Of a DNA stretch of 64,000 nucleotides, positions 39,015 through 48,164 are shown piece by piece. Where the stretch lies: assembly GCA_014800535.1 (NCBI GenBank), contig JAAVFW010000003.1, positions 92,629 to 156,628 on the forward strand. The letters are read 5' to 3'. The notes under the pieces are model-generated. The model was not told the origin of the DNA. It saw only the letters and a program-made list of their open reading frames with translations, and made no database searches. Every line of letters starts with the position of its first letter. Position 1 is the first letter of the stretch. Source of the stretch: Bacteroidales bacterium. Lineage in GTDB: Bacteria > Bacteroidota > Bacteroidia > Bacteroidales > Muribaculaceae. Position numbers and translations under genes: made by a program.

Positions 39015-40280
39015 ATGAATAATCCTACTATTCCGGTTTTACTGCTGACCGGTTATCTCGGAAGCGGCAAGACAACGCTCTTAAATAGAATCCTTTCTAA
39101 CAACAAGGGGATACGTTATGCTGTCATCGTCAATGACATCGGCGAGATAAATATAGATGCCGACCTCATTCGAGAAGGAGGAATAGTAGGTCAGACAGAG
39201 GGTGGCGACGACCTTGTAGCTCTGCAAAACGGATGTATCTGCTGCACACTTCAGGCAGACCTGATGCGTCAGCTCGCCGACCTTGCCAACTCCCGCAAAT
39301 TCGACTATATCGTAATCGAAGCAAGCGGTATTTGCGAGCCCGAACCTATCGCACGCACCATTGACTCATTTCGTGCAATCATCGGCTCCGACAACAAGAG
39401 TGTAATTCCTGTGCTCGATTGCATTGTGACTGTTGTCGATGCCTTGAGAATGAAAACGGAATTTGAATGTGGCGACGCCCTCGATAAAAAAACAATCGGT
39501 GAGGAAGATATCGAAAACCTTATTATTCAACAGATTGAATTCTGCAACGTCATCCTCATCAACAAAGCCGCAGAAGTCAGCGAAAAAGATCTTGCTGAAA
39601 TCAGACACATAATTCGCGAATTGCAGCCCATTGCAAAGATAATAGAGTGTAACTACGCTGATGTCGATGTGGCGCGACTCACCGACAGCCATCTCTTTGA
39701 TTTTGAATCAGTAGCTACCTCCGCAACATGGGTTCGCGAAATTGAGCGACCCGCCGATGAATTTGAACATGATCACCACCATCATGACCATCAAGATCAT
39801 CATGACCATCAAGATCATCATGACCATCAAGACCAATCAAGCTCAATCAAGCCAAATCAAGATCATCATCACCACCATCACCATCATCACGGCGAAGGCG
39901 AAGCGGAAGAATACGGCATCTCAACCTTTGTCTACCTGCGTCGCAAACCCTTTAACTTCGAGAAGTTTGACCGCTTCGTAAATCTTCACTGGCCGAAAGA
40001 AGTGATACGCACCAAGGGAGTGTTATATTTCAGCCAAAACTGCGACATGTCACTCCTTTTTGAACAGGCAGGCGTGCAGAAAAACTTGCGCGAGGCCGGC
40101 CTATGGTATGCCACAGCCCCTGAAGACGAACTCGAACAGCTGAAACTTGTCGAGCCCGGACTGATGCGCGACTGGGATGCAGAGTATGGCGACCGAATGA
40201 TTAAACTCGTGTTTATCGGCCGCAACATGAATGTTGACGAAATAACCCGTCAGCTCGACGATTGTCTGGAAAAGAAATAA
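39015..40280 (+). CDS. CobW/YjiA-like (COG0523) metallochaperone GTPase with His/Asp-rich insert
   Basis: LLTGYLGSGKTTLLNRIL, CICCTLQADL, SGICEPEPIA; HDHHHHDHQDHHDHQDHHDHQD...HHHHHHHHH. Confidence 0.93.
   Translation: MNNPTIPVLLLTGYLGSGKTTLLNRILSNNKGIRYAVIVNDIGEINIDADLIREGGIVGQTEGGDDLVALQNGCICCTLQADLMRQLADLANSRKFDYIVIEASGICEPEPIARTIDSFRAIIGSDNKSVIPVLDCIVTVVDALRMKTEFECGDALDKKTIGEEDIENLIIQQIEFCNVILINKAAEVSEKDLAEIRHIIRELQPIAKIIECNYADVDVARLTDSHLFDFESVATSATWVREIERPADEFEHDHHHHDHQDHHDHQDHHDHQDQSSSIKPNQDHHHHHHHHHGEGEAEEYGISTFVYLRRKPFNFEKFDRFVNLHWPKEVIRTKGVLYFSQNCDMSLLFEQAGVQKNLREAGLWYATAPEDELEQLKLVEPGLMRDWDAEYGDRMIKLVFIGRNMNVDEITRQLDDCLEKK
39780..39833. repeat. 18-bp in-frame tandem repeat (catcatgaccatcaaga[t/c] x3) in CobW gene
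   Basis: 39780-39797, 39798-39815, 39816-39833; last differs at its final base. Confidence 0.9.
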
Positions 40281-40356
40281 TCAGAAGCCCTCACCGCATT
40301 AACAAATATTGGGACCGGGGTCTTAACATTGAGGAAACAGAGTCTTTACTGCTATG

Positions 40357-40368
40357 TCTGACGTCAGA
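40357..40368. promoter_or_regulatory. 12-bp perfect palindrome TCTGACGTCAGA flanked by CTATG/CATAG arms
   Basis: Upstream of GlsB-like gene promoter. Confidence 0.5.
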
Positions 40369-40416
40369 AACAGTCATAGTCGGCTCGTTGTGGCAAAGTT
40401 TTTAAATTCTTTTTAT

Positions 40417-40424
40417 TAACTTTG
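40417..40424 (+). promoter_or_regulatory. -7 element (TAACTTTG) upstream of GlsB-like gene
   Basis: ttttattaactttgcaaattg; ATG start candidate at 40455 (MEEIIDKID). Confidence 0.6.
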
Positions 40425-40454
40425 CAAATTGAATACCTTTTTCCAAAGCGTATC

Positions 40455-41393
40455 ATGGAAGAGATTATAGATAAGATTGACAGACAGCTGATTCTGAAGG
40501 AATTGACTCCTGACAAACTGTTGAGACATTCCAATAAAGCAGGCAACATGATTTACGTTGTCAACGCTTTCAATGCCCCAAACACGATGAGGGAAATCGG
40601 CAGATTGCGCGAGACAGCCTTTCGTGAAGCCGGCGGAGGCACCGGCTTGAGTTGTGACATTGACATGTTCGACACCATGAATCCTCCTTGCAATCAGCTT
40701 ATTGTATGGGATCCGCAAGCTCAGGAAATAATTGGTGGCTACAGATATATTCTGGGGAAAGATATCCTCATCGAAGAGGGTGTCCCTCGCATCGCAACCT
40801 CCCACATGTTTCACTTCTCCGATAAATTCATAAAGGAGTATCTGCCGAAAACCATCGAACTGGGTCGCTCGTTTGTCTCCTGCGACTACCAATCATCGAA
40901 GGCGGGCAATAAAGCAATCTATTCTCTTGATAACCTTTGGGACGGACTGGGAGCATTGACAGTGAATCACCCTGAGATTGAATACCTTTTCGGGAAAGTG
41001 ACGATGTATCCTCACTTCGGTCATGAAGGTCGTGACCTCATCCTGGGCTTCCTGAGCAAATTCTTCCCTGACAACGACAATCTCGTCACACCCATTAATT
41101 CTCTCTCGACCGGCGCGATGTCGCCTGAGGTGCAAAATCTCTTCAATGCCCCGACATTTAAGGAAAATTACAAGATTCTTAACCATAAGATTCGTGAAAA
41201 AGGAAGGAATATTCCTCCCCTTGTAAATGCCTATATGGGTCTGTCTCCCACGATGCGTGTCTTCGGAACGGCAATCAACACCGAGTTCGGAGACGTCGAG
41301 GAAACCGGTATTTTTATTAAAATTTCCGATATTTTCGAGGAGAAGAAACGTCGCCATATCGGCTCGTTCATCAACTCCGCTTCAGAGAAATAA
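40455..41393 (+). CDS. glsB: GNAT-family N-acyltransferase, GlsB-like (glycine lipid synthesis)
   Basis: IYVVNAFNAPNTMREIGRLRETAFREAGGGTGLSCDIDMFD; GGYRYILG; ELGRSFVSCDYQ; start moved downstream of the promoter. Confidence 0.75.
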   Translation: MEEIIDKIDRQLILKELTPDKLLRHSNKAGNMIYVVNAFNAPNTMREIGRLRETAFREAGGGTGLSCDIDMFDTMNPPCNQLIVWDPQAQEIIGGYRYILGKDILIEEGVPRIATSHMFHFSDKFIKEYLPKTIELGRSFVSCDYQSSKAGNKAIYSLDNLWDGLGALTVNHPEIEYLFGKVTMYPHFGHEGRDLILGFLSKFFPDNDNLVTPINSLSTGAMSPEVQNLFNAPTFKENYKILNHKIREKGRNIPPLVNAYMGLSPTMRVFGTAINTEFGDVEETGIFIKISDIFEEKKRRHIGSFINSASEK

Positions 41394-41404
41394 ATTTCTT
41401 CGCG

Positions 41405-42382
41405 ATGAAAAAAGTATTAGTAACAGGAGCTGACGGTTTCATCGGTTCGCACCTTGTCGAGGCACTCCTTGCCGAGGGGTGTGAAGTCAGAGCGCTGGCT
41501 CAATACAATTCCTTTAACTTCTTAGGTTATCTTGAAGGAATTTCCAACACTCGTCTGGAAGTGGTTCAGGGGGATGTGCGCGACCCAGATTTCTGCCGTA
41601 CGATCTGTCGTGACCGCGACACGGTGTTTCATCTGGCCGCTCTGATTGCAATCCCTTACAGCTATGTGGCTCCCGATTCTTACATCGACACAAACGTAAA
41701 AGGCACTCTTAATATCTGTCAGGCTTGTCGCGACAATAATGTGGAGCGTCTTTTGGTCACCTCAACCTCCGAAGTCTACGGAACGGCTCTCTATGTGCCG
41801 ATTGATGAGAAACACCCCAAGCAACCGCAATCTCCATACTCGGCATCGAAAATCGGTGCCGATGCCATTGCAATGAGTTTTTACAATGCCTTCGGATTGC
41901 CTGTAACCATTGTCCGACCGTTCAACACTTACGGACCGCGACAGTCTGCCCGCGCAATCATTCCGACAATCATAACCCAGATTGCCGCCGGCATACGGGA
42001 AATTAAAGTGGGTGACCTCTCACCGACACGCGATTTCAATTTCGTGGAAGACACATGCGCCGGCTTCATCGCTATAGCACGCTGCCACGACACTGTCGGC
42101 AGAGAAGTAAACATCGCAACCGGAACGGAAATATCCATGGCGGACACCCTGAAAATGATTGCCGAACTAATGAATGCCGACGTTAAATGGGTCACTGACC
42201 CGCAACGTCTCCGTCCTGCCAAGAGTGAAGTGTTCCGTCTTTGCGGTGATAATTCCCTGATTACTTCCCTCACCGGCTGGAGACCGAAAAACTCCCTCCG
42301 CGACGGACTCTCGAAGACCATCGAATGGTTCTGTCGTCCGGAAAACCTATCCCGTTATAAACCTCACACTTATAATAGATGA
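41405..42382 (+). CDS. legB: LegB-like NAD-dependent sugar-nucleotide 4,6-dehydratase
   Basis: KKVLVTGADGFIGSHLVEALLAEGCEVRALAQYNSFNFLGYLE; TSEVYGTALYVPIDEKHPKQPQSPYSASKIGAD. Confidence 0.85.
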   Translation: MKKVLVTGADGFIGSHLVEALLAEGCEVRALAQYNSFNFLGYLEGISNTRLEVVQGDVRDPDFCRTICRDRDTVFHLAALIAIPYSYVAPDSYIDTNVKGTLNICQACRDNNVERLLVTSTSEVYGTALYVPIDEKHPKQPQSPYSASKIGADAIAMSFYNAFGLPVTIVRPFNTYGPRQSARAIIPTIITQIAAGIREIKVGDLSPTRDFNFVEDTCAGFIAIARCHDTVGREVNIATGTEISMADTLKMIAELMNADVKWVTDPQRLRPAKSEVFRLCGDNSLITSLTGWRPKNSLRDGLSKTIEWFCRPENLSRYKPHTYNR

Positions 42383-43329
42383 GCAACAAGAAACTCACCG
42401 TCCTTATGCTCGGCGGAGCACGTCGTGTCTCCATGGCTGAGCTGCTGAAAAGAAGCGGCGAACGAATCGGCGCTGATGTCAATATCATTTCTTACGAATT
42501 GCTGGAACAAGTGCCCATCGCACTGGCTGCTAAAGTTATCGTGGGACTGAGATGGTCTGACCCCAAAGTGGTCGATGACATCTGTCGGGTGGCTCGCGAA
42601 AATGAGGTTAACATTATCCTCCCGTTTGTCGATGGAGCCATCGAGGTGGCATCTAAATGCCGTGAATCTCTCCCTGACGTCTTTATTCCCGTCAGCGATT
42701 ACGAAATATCAAAGGCAATGTTCGACAAAGTGGAGGCCGCCAAACTCTTTAAAGAGGCCGGAATCCCTATTCCTAAAACATACTCTGTGCTGAACGCCGA
42801 TATTCCCGCAATCGCCAAACCTCGCCACGGCTCGGCTTCAAGAGGCATTAAAGTCTTCTATAACATGGACGAACTGATGCACCTTGAAAACCTCCGTGAC
42901 TATATCGTGCAGGAATACATCGAAAACCGCGACGAATACACCGTTGACTGCTATGTCTCGCAGAAGGGGGAAATAATGACCGTCGTGCCGCGTTGCCGCC
43001 TTGAAGTCATGGGCGGTGAAGTGACCCGCACCATTACCTGCCACAACACCACACTTGAAAAAATGAGCTGCGACGTCATCAATGCTTTCAAACTCCGCGG
43101 ACCGGTCACTCTTCAGTTTATCCACGACCTCGACTCCGACCGCTATCTCCTGATGGAGGTCAATCCTCGTCTCGGTGGCGGTGTGGTCTGCTCAATTTAT
43201 GCCGGCGCTCCAATCACAGACTACATCCTTGAGGAATCTCTCGGTGTCCCTCTGCAGAAATGCACCGACTGGGCATATAACACACTCATGGCGCGTTATC
43301 AGAAAGAGGCTATCTTCTACGAATCATGA
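42379..43329 (+). CDS. ATP-grasp domain ligase
   Basis: AIAKPRHGSASRGIKVF, YIVQEYIENRDEYTVDCYVS, LLMEVNPRLGGGVVCSIYAGAP. Confidence 0.88.
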   Translation: MSNKKLTVLMLGGARRVSMAELLKRSGERIGADVNIISYELLEQVPIALAAKVIVGLRWSDPKVVDDICRVARENEVNIILPFVDGAIEVASKCRESLPDVFIPVSDYEISKAMFDKVEAAKLFKEAGIPIPKTYSVLNADIPAIAKPRHGSASRGIKVFYNMDELMHLENLRDYIVQEYIENRDEYTVDCYVSQKGEIMTVVPRCRLEVMGGEVTRTITCHNTTLEKMSCDVINAFKLRGPVTLQFIHDLDSDRYLLMEVNPRLGGGVVCSIYAGAPITDYILEESLGVPLQKCTDWAYNTLMARYQKEAIFYES

Positions 43330-44354
43330 AAAAATGTATAATTATTGCCGAAGCGGGCGTCAATCATAACGGCGACCTCCAAACCGCTCTCCGGATGGTT
43401 CATGCGGCTGCCGATGCCGGTGCTGATTACGTTAAGTTTCAGACCGCTGTCCCGGAGCTCGTCATCTCTTCCATCGCACCGCAGGCAGCCTATCAGAAAG
43501 AGAACACAGGCATCGAAGAGTCTCAACTCGACATGTGCCGTCGCATACACCTTCCGCTGGAGGATTATGCAATCCTGAAAGCGGAATGTGAGAAGTGCGG
43601 TATCGGTTTTATGTCAACTCCGTTTGACCTTGTCTCGATTGACTATCTGGCTCAGTTAGGTCAGGATTATTTCAAGATTCCCTCCGGCGAAATAACCAAC
43701 CTCCCTTACCTGCGCAAAATAGCTTCCAAGGGTATTCCGGTGATTCTAAGCACCGGAATGTCGACCATGTCGGAAATTGAAGATGCAGTCGCTATCCTGA
43801 CCGGTAAACACCGCCGCTTCTCATCTGAAGCGCGGATTACACGCTCTGACATAACGGTGCTTCATTGCAACACTCAATATCCGACACCCTTTGCCGACGT
43901 CAATCTCGCTGCTATGCGCACGATTCATGAGAAGCTCGGAGTGCCTACGGGATATTCAGACCACACCGTCGGAATCGAAGTGACCCTTGCCGCTGTCGCA
44001 ATGGGAGCGGTCATGGTCGAGAAACACTTCACCCTCTCCCGTCTTATGGACGGCCCTGACCATCCCGCCTCGCTCGAACCCTACGAACTCAAAGAGATGG
44101 TGAGAGAGATTCGTAACATTGAAGCTTCGATCGGACAACCGCTGAAAAGAGTCTCCAACTCGGAACGTCCCAACATTACGGTTGCCAGAAAAAGCATCGT
44201 GGCGGCCCGCGACATTAAGGAAGGGGAGATTTTCACTGAGGAGAATCTGACTGTCAAACGACCGGGCAACGGCATTTCTCCCATGCTTTGGGATGATGTG
44301 ATCGGAAGAAGGGCTAAGCAGGATTTCCTTTATGATTCGTTAATCGAGATTTAA
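43326..44354 (+). CDS. neuB: N-acetylneuraminate/legionaminate synthase-like (NeuB/LegI family)
   Basis: IIAEAGVNHNGDLQTALRMVHAAADAGADYVKFQT; GYSDHTVGIEVTLAAVAMGAVMVEKHFTL; C-terminal SAF domain. Confidence 0.93.
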   Translation: MKKCIIIAEAGVNHNGDLQTALRMVHAAADAGADYVKFQTAVPELVISSIAPQAAYQKENTGIEESQLDMCRRIHLPLEDYAILKAECEKCGIGFMSTPFDLVSIDYLAQLGQDYFKIPSGEITNLPYLRKIASKGIPVILSTGMSTMSEIEDAVAILTGKHRRFSSEARITRSDITVLHCNTQYPTPFADVNLAAMRTIHEKLGVPTGYSDHTVGIEVTLAAVAMGAVMVEKHFTLSRLMDGPDHPASLEPYELKEMVREIRNIEASIGQPLKRVSNSERPNITVARKSIVAARDIKEGEIFTEENLTVKRPGNGISPMLWDDVIGRRAKQDFLYDSLIEI

Positions 44355-44356
44355 AC

Positions 44357-45502
44357 ATGAAAAGAATAGCCATCGCAACCACAACCCGTGCCGACTGGGG
44401 GCTACTTCTCCCTCTGGCCTCCTCTCTGCGCTCTGCCGGCGTAGAGACCATTGTGATGGCTTCAAACATGCACCTGATGGAGCAGTTCGGGATGACCGTC
44501 AACGAGATAATAGCCGACGGTTTCACCCCCGAAGTCAAGATTCCGGTCAGTGGAACGCCGGCTGAGATTGCCGCTCAGACAATCGAAGGGTTTGCCAAGG
44601 CTTTTCAAACTGTCAGACCTGACGCTGTGGTTCTGCTCGGCGACAGATTCGAGATTGCCGCCGTCGCTCTCGCTGCGTCAATCACCGGCATCCCTATCAT
44701 TCATATTGCCGGCGGAACAATCTCGGAAGGCGCAATCGACGATTCCCTGCGACATGCCGTCACCAAACTTGCTTCTCTGCATCTTGCTGAAACTGAATTG
44801 TCTGCCGCGCGCATCATTCAGATGGGGGAACAACCTGATTCTGTCTTCGTTTGCGGAGCAACCGGGGTCTACAACATCCTCAATATCCCTCTGCTCAGCC
44901 GCGAGGAGCTTGAACAGTCGCTCAACTTCAAACTCCCGAAAAGAGTTGTCACAGGTACTCTTCATGCTGCCACTCGCGACACCCTCTCCCCTCTCTCGCA
45001 GATGAAAGCTTTCTGCTCCGCTCTCGACCGTCTTTTCAAATCAACTCCCGACACCGGTGCAATTCTAACCTATCCCAACAACGATGTCGACCCTCAACCT
45101 CAGATTGAGGTCATGCTGGCACTGAAAGAGAACCATCCGGACAGAGTCTTCATCACCCCATCGTTAGGACTGAGACGATACCTCTCGGCGGCTGCTCTCA
45201 GCAGTGCCGTTGTCGGCAACAGTTCGAGCGGTATTGTTGAGATACCTTCGCTCAAAGTGCCGGTGCTCAACATCGGTTGCCGCCAACAGGGACGCGAGTG
45301 CTCTGAGGCGGTGATTCATTGCGGCTCGTCAGAAGATGAAATTTTTTCCGGACTTACCGAAGCTTTGTCTGAAAACGCCCGTAAACGTGCCGGGGCTTTG
45401 CCAAACCCCTATTACCGTCCCGACACCACGGAGGTAATGACAAACGCGATCCTTAACTATAATTTCAGACCTTTCCCCTCAAAAAAATTCCATTCACTAT
45501 GA
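44357..45502 (+). CDS. neuC: Hydrolysing UDP/GDP-GlcNAc 2-epimerase (NeuC/LegG family)
   Basis: RIAIATTTRADWGLLLPL, VVLLGDRFEIAAVALAASITGIPIIHIAGG, VVGNSSSGIVEIPSLKVPVLNIGCRQQGR. Confidence 0.92.
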   Translation: MKRIAIATTTRADWGLLLPLASSLRSAGVETIVMASNMHLMEQFGMTVNEIIADGFTPEVKIPVSGTPAEIAAQTIEGFAKAFQTVRPDAVVLLGDRFEIAAVALAASITGIPIIHIAGGTISEGAIDDSLRHAVTKLASLHLAETELSAARIIQMGEQPDSVFVCGATGVYNILNIPLLSREELEQSLNFKLPKRVVTGTLHAATRDTLSPLSQMKAFCSALDRLFKSTPDTGAILTYPNNDVDPQPQIEVMLALKENHPDRVFITPSLGLRRYLSAAALSSAVVGNSSSGIVEIPSLKVPVLNIGCRQQGRECSEAVIHCGSSEDEIFSGLTEALSENARKRAGALPNPYYRPDTTEVMTNAILNYNFRPFPSKKFHSL

Positions 45503-46200
45503 AAACTCTCTATCTCATAACAGCCAGAGGAGGAAGCAAAGGGATTCCCGGCAAAAACATTAAACCGCTTGCCGGAAAACCTCTTATTGAGCACACCATC
45601 AGTTGTGCGCTCCGCGCAGGTGCCTCTCCCGATGACATCTGCGTGTCAACCGACTCGGAGGAGATTGCCGCCGTCGCCCGCAACCTCGGCCTGAAAATCC
45701 CCTTCATCCGCCCCTCTGAACTTGCCACTGATTCCGCAGGCTCTTATCCGGTGATGATTCATGCCCTCGATTTCTTTCTCAACCGGGATGTGGAATATGA
45801 CAGGATTATACTCCTCCAACCCACATCTCCTTTCCGCCTGCCGGAAGATATAATCAACGCAGCCTCTCTCTGGACTCCCGAAACAGACATGGTGGTCTCA
45901 GTCACCGAAGCGGCTGCCAACCCCTACTACGATGCCTTCGAGACTGATGACGACGGATTCCTGCACATCTCGAAGGGTGACGGCTCTTTCACCCGACGGC
46001 AGGATGCCCCCAAGGTGTGGCAATATAACGGAGCTGTCTACGTCATCTCCACCTCCTCTCTGAGAAAAGGACCTTTCAATACGTTCAAAAAGATTGTGCC
46101 CTACTGCATGCCGCGCGAGCGTTCGGTTGACCTTGACACCCCGGCAGACTGGATGTTGGCTGAGTTTATCTTTGCCAATCAACTCAACAATCTGAAATAA
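45499..46200 (+). CDS. neuA: CMP-nonulosonate (acylneuraminate) cytidylyltransferase
   Basis: YLITARGGSKGIPGKNIKPLAGKPLIEHTI, LLQPTSPFRLPEDI, YNGAVYV. Confidence 0.92.
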   Translation: MKTLYLITARGGSKGIPGKNIKPLAGKPLIEHTISCALRAGASPDDICVSTDSEEIAAVARNLGLKIPFIRPSELATDSAGSYPVMIHALDFFLNRDVEYDRIILLQPTSPFRLPEDIINAASLWTPETDMVVSVTEAAANPYYDAFETDDDGFLHISKGDGSFTRRQDAPKVWQYNGAVYVISTSSLRKGPFNTFKKIVPYCMPRERSVDLDTPADWMLAEFIFANQLNNLK

Positions 46201-46218
46201 TAATAAAAGACCGATTCT

Positions 46219-47658
46219 ATGACTAACAAGCAGCAAGTAAAAACCAATTCTTCCGACACTTCAAGCCGTCTGCGCGAACTCGCAAACGCTCCCGTCGGAA
46301 AATTGCTCGTCAAATACAGCCTTCCGGCTGTTGTCGGCACCGTCGTGATGGCTCTCTATAACATCATCGACTCAATCGTTATCGGTCACGCCATCGACGA
46401 CCCTAATGTCGTTGCCGGAATCGCTGTCACCTTCCCGGTGATGAACCTCGCAACCGCACTCGGTATGCTCATCGGTGCCGGTGCAGCCACACGAATCAGT
46501 ATCGTCCTGGGACAGAATGATAAACGTATGGCTGAGATAATTCTCGGAAACTGCGTGCAGCTGACTCTTATCATCGGATTGATGTATATAACTGCCTTTG
46601 CAATATTCCTTGAGCCTATCCTCAAAATGTTCGGGGCCTCACCAAAGACCATCCCATACGCTAAGGAATTCCTCACATGGCTCCTTCCGGGAATGGTGCT
46701 TATCAACCTTACATTCTCCTATAATAACGTAATGCGTGCCTCAGGTTATCCCGGCAAAGCGATGTACACCAACTTCATCGGTGCCGGCCTGAATGTGATT
46801 CTCGCACCTCTCTTCCTCTTCGGCTTCAAATGGGGGATACGGGGCGCTGCAATCGCCACCGACATCTCGATGCTCGTCACTTCCTTCTTTGTCATGGGCC
46901 ACTTCCTCAACAAGAAGTCAACCCTTCATTTCAAGCGAGGCACTTTCAAACTGAATTTCAAGGTCATAACATCGGTGCTTTACATCGGTATGGCTCCATT
47001 CCTCATAAATGTGGCGGGAGCCTGCATCAATGCCGTCATCAATAATTCTCTGCTTAAATATGGTGGCGACAATGCCATTGCCGCTGTCGTTGTCTTCAAC
47101 CGTTTTGTGACGATTTTCGTGTTTATCGTGATCGGCATCTGCCAAGGTATGCAACCGATTTTGGGCTACAATTACGGCGCGCGAAAATTCGACCGACTGT
47201 TCCGCACTCTCTTCCTGGCAGCCGGAACTTCCGTGTGCATAACGACAATCGGAAGTATCGTGGGAGCTATCTCACCACGATTCATAGCCTCGATGTTCAT
47301 GCAAGATGAAAACCAGATTCTGTGTGCAATCAACTGTCTGAAAATCACAACTGTCGGTTTCTGGATGGTCGGTCTGCAAATTGTCGCGACCAACTTCTTC
47401 CAATCTCTCGGCATGGCAACAAAAGCTGTCTTCCTATCGCTGACACGTCAGGTTATCTTCATGATTCCGCTGCTGTTTATCCTCCCCCCTCACTTCGGTC
47501 TGAATGGTGTCTGGAGCGCATTCCCAATCAGTGACTTCACCTCGACGGTGCTCGCTGTCTGCATGCTTATTTGGCAGATTCGCCACATCAGAAGGTTGGC
47601 TGAAAGAGAAAAGAAAGATGATTTGCGCACCGAAACCATCAATGAGAATTATAAGTAA
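46219..47658 (+). CDS. MATE-family efflux transporter
   Basis: PVGKLLVKYSLPAVVGTVVMALYNIIDSIVIGHAID; 12-TM pattern. Confidence 0.93.
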   Translation: MTNKQQVKTNSSDTSSRLRELANAPVGKLLVKYSLPAVVGTVVMALYNIIDSIVIGHAIDDPNVVAGIAVTFPVMNLATALGMLIGAGAATRISIVLGQNDKRMAEIILGNCVQLTLIIGLMYITAFAIFLEPILKMFGASPKTIPYAKEFLTWLLPGMVLINLTFSYNNVMRASGYPGKAMYTNFIGAGLNVILAPLFLFGFKWGIRGAAIATDISMLVTSFFVMGHFLNKKSTLHFKRGTFKLNFKVITSVLYIGMAPFLINVAGACINAVINNSLLKYGGDNAIAAVVVFNRFVTIFVFIVIGICQGMQPILGYNYGARKFDRLFRTLFLAAGTSVCITTIGSIVGAISPRFIASMFMQDENQILCAINCLKITTVGFWMVGLQIVATNFFQSLGMATKAVFLSLTRQVIFMIPLLFILPPHFGLNGVWSAFPISDFTSTVLAVCMLIWQIRHIRRLAEREKKDDLRTETINENYK

Positions 47659-47691
47659 ACCATTCTCCTCATCCCGAAAAATCCGACTCTT

Positions 47692-48123
47692 ATGAAAATT
47701 ACCATACCGTCACCAGAGACCCTTCCCCAGGCTGCCGCACAGTTTGTCGAGGCCATGAAAGGTCGCACTCTGTTCTCCTTCAATGCTCCGATGGGTGCAG
47801 GAAAGACAACCTTTATTGCCGCCGTATGTAAGGCACTGAAAATGGAAGATGAGGCTTCATCTCCCACTTTCAGCATCGTCAATGAATATCATGCAGACCC
47901 CTCGGGAAAGACTCCTTTCGGAAAAATTTTTCATTTCGATTTCTATCGCATTGAAACTCCCGAAGATGCCCTCGACCTCGGACTTGACGATTATTTTGAC
48001 AGCGGTGTGCCCTGCTTGATGGAATGGGCGGAGAATATCGGCTCGCTGCTTCCGGAAGAAACGGTTGAAGTGACAATTGATGTAGACCAAAATGGAGTCC
48101 GCACCGTCTCTTTTGACGAATGA
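47692..48123 (+). CDS. tsaE: tRNA threonylcarbamoyladenosine biosynthesis ATPase TsaE
   Basis: FNAPMGAGKTTFIAAVCKALKMEDEASSPTFSIVNEY; HFDFYRIETPEDALDLGLDDYFD. Confidence 0.94.
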   Translation: MKITIPSPETLPQAAAQFVEAMKGRTLFSFNAPMGAGKTTFIAAVCKALKMEDEASSPTFSIVNEYHADPSGKTPFGKIFHFDFYRIETPEDALDLGLDDYFDSGVPCLMEWAENIGSLLPEETVEVTIDVDQNGVRTVSFDE

Positions 48124-48164
48124 CAACTCCCACACCCCTGTAATTCCCTTTTATTCACGATAAA

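Noticed and set aside
39780-39895. CRISPR-like array from regular CATCAT repeats
   Set aside because: Repeats are contiguous, in-frame His/Asp codons inside the CobW gene with no unique spacers
43326-46200. Plain Neu5Ac synthesis operon (neuB-neuC-neuA)
   Set aside because: Immediate coupling to a LegB-like dehydratase, ATP-grasp and upstream PtmE-like gene points to a legionaminic-type or modified NulO rather than Neu5Ac; not excluded
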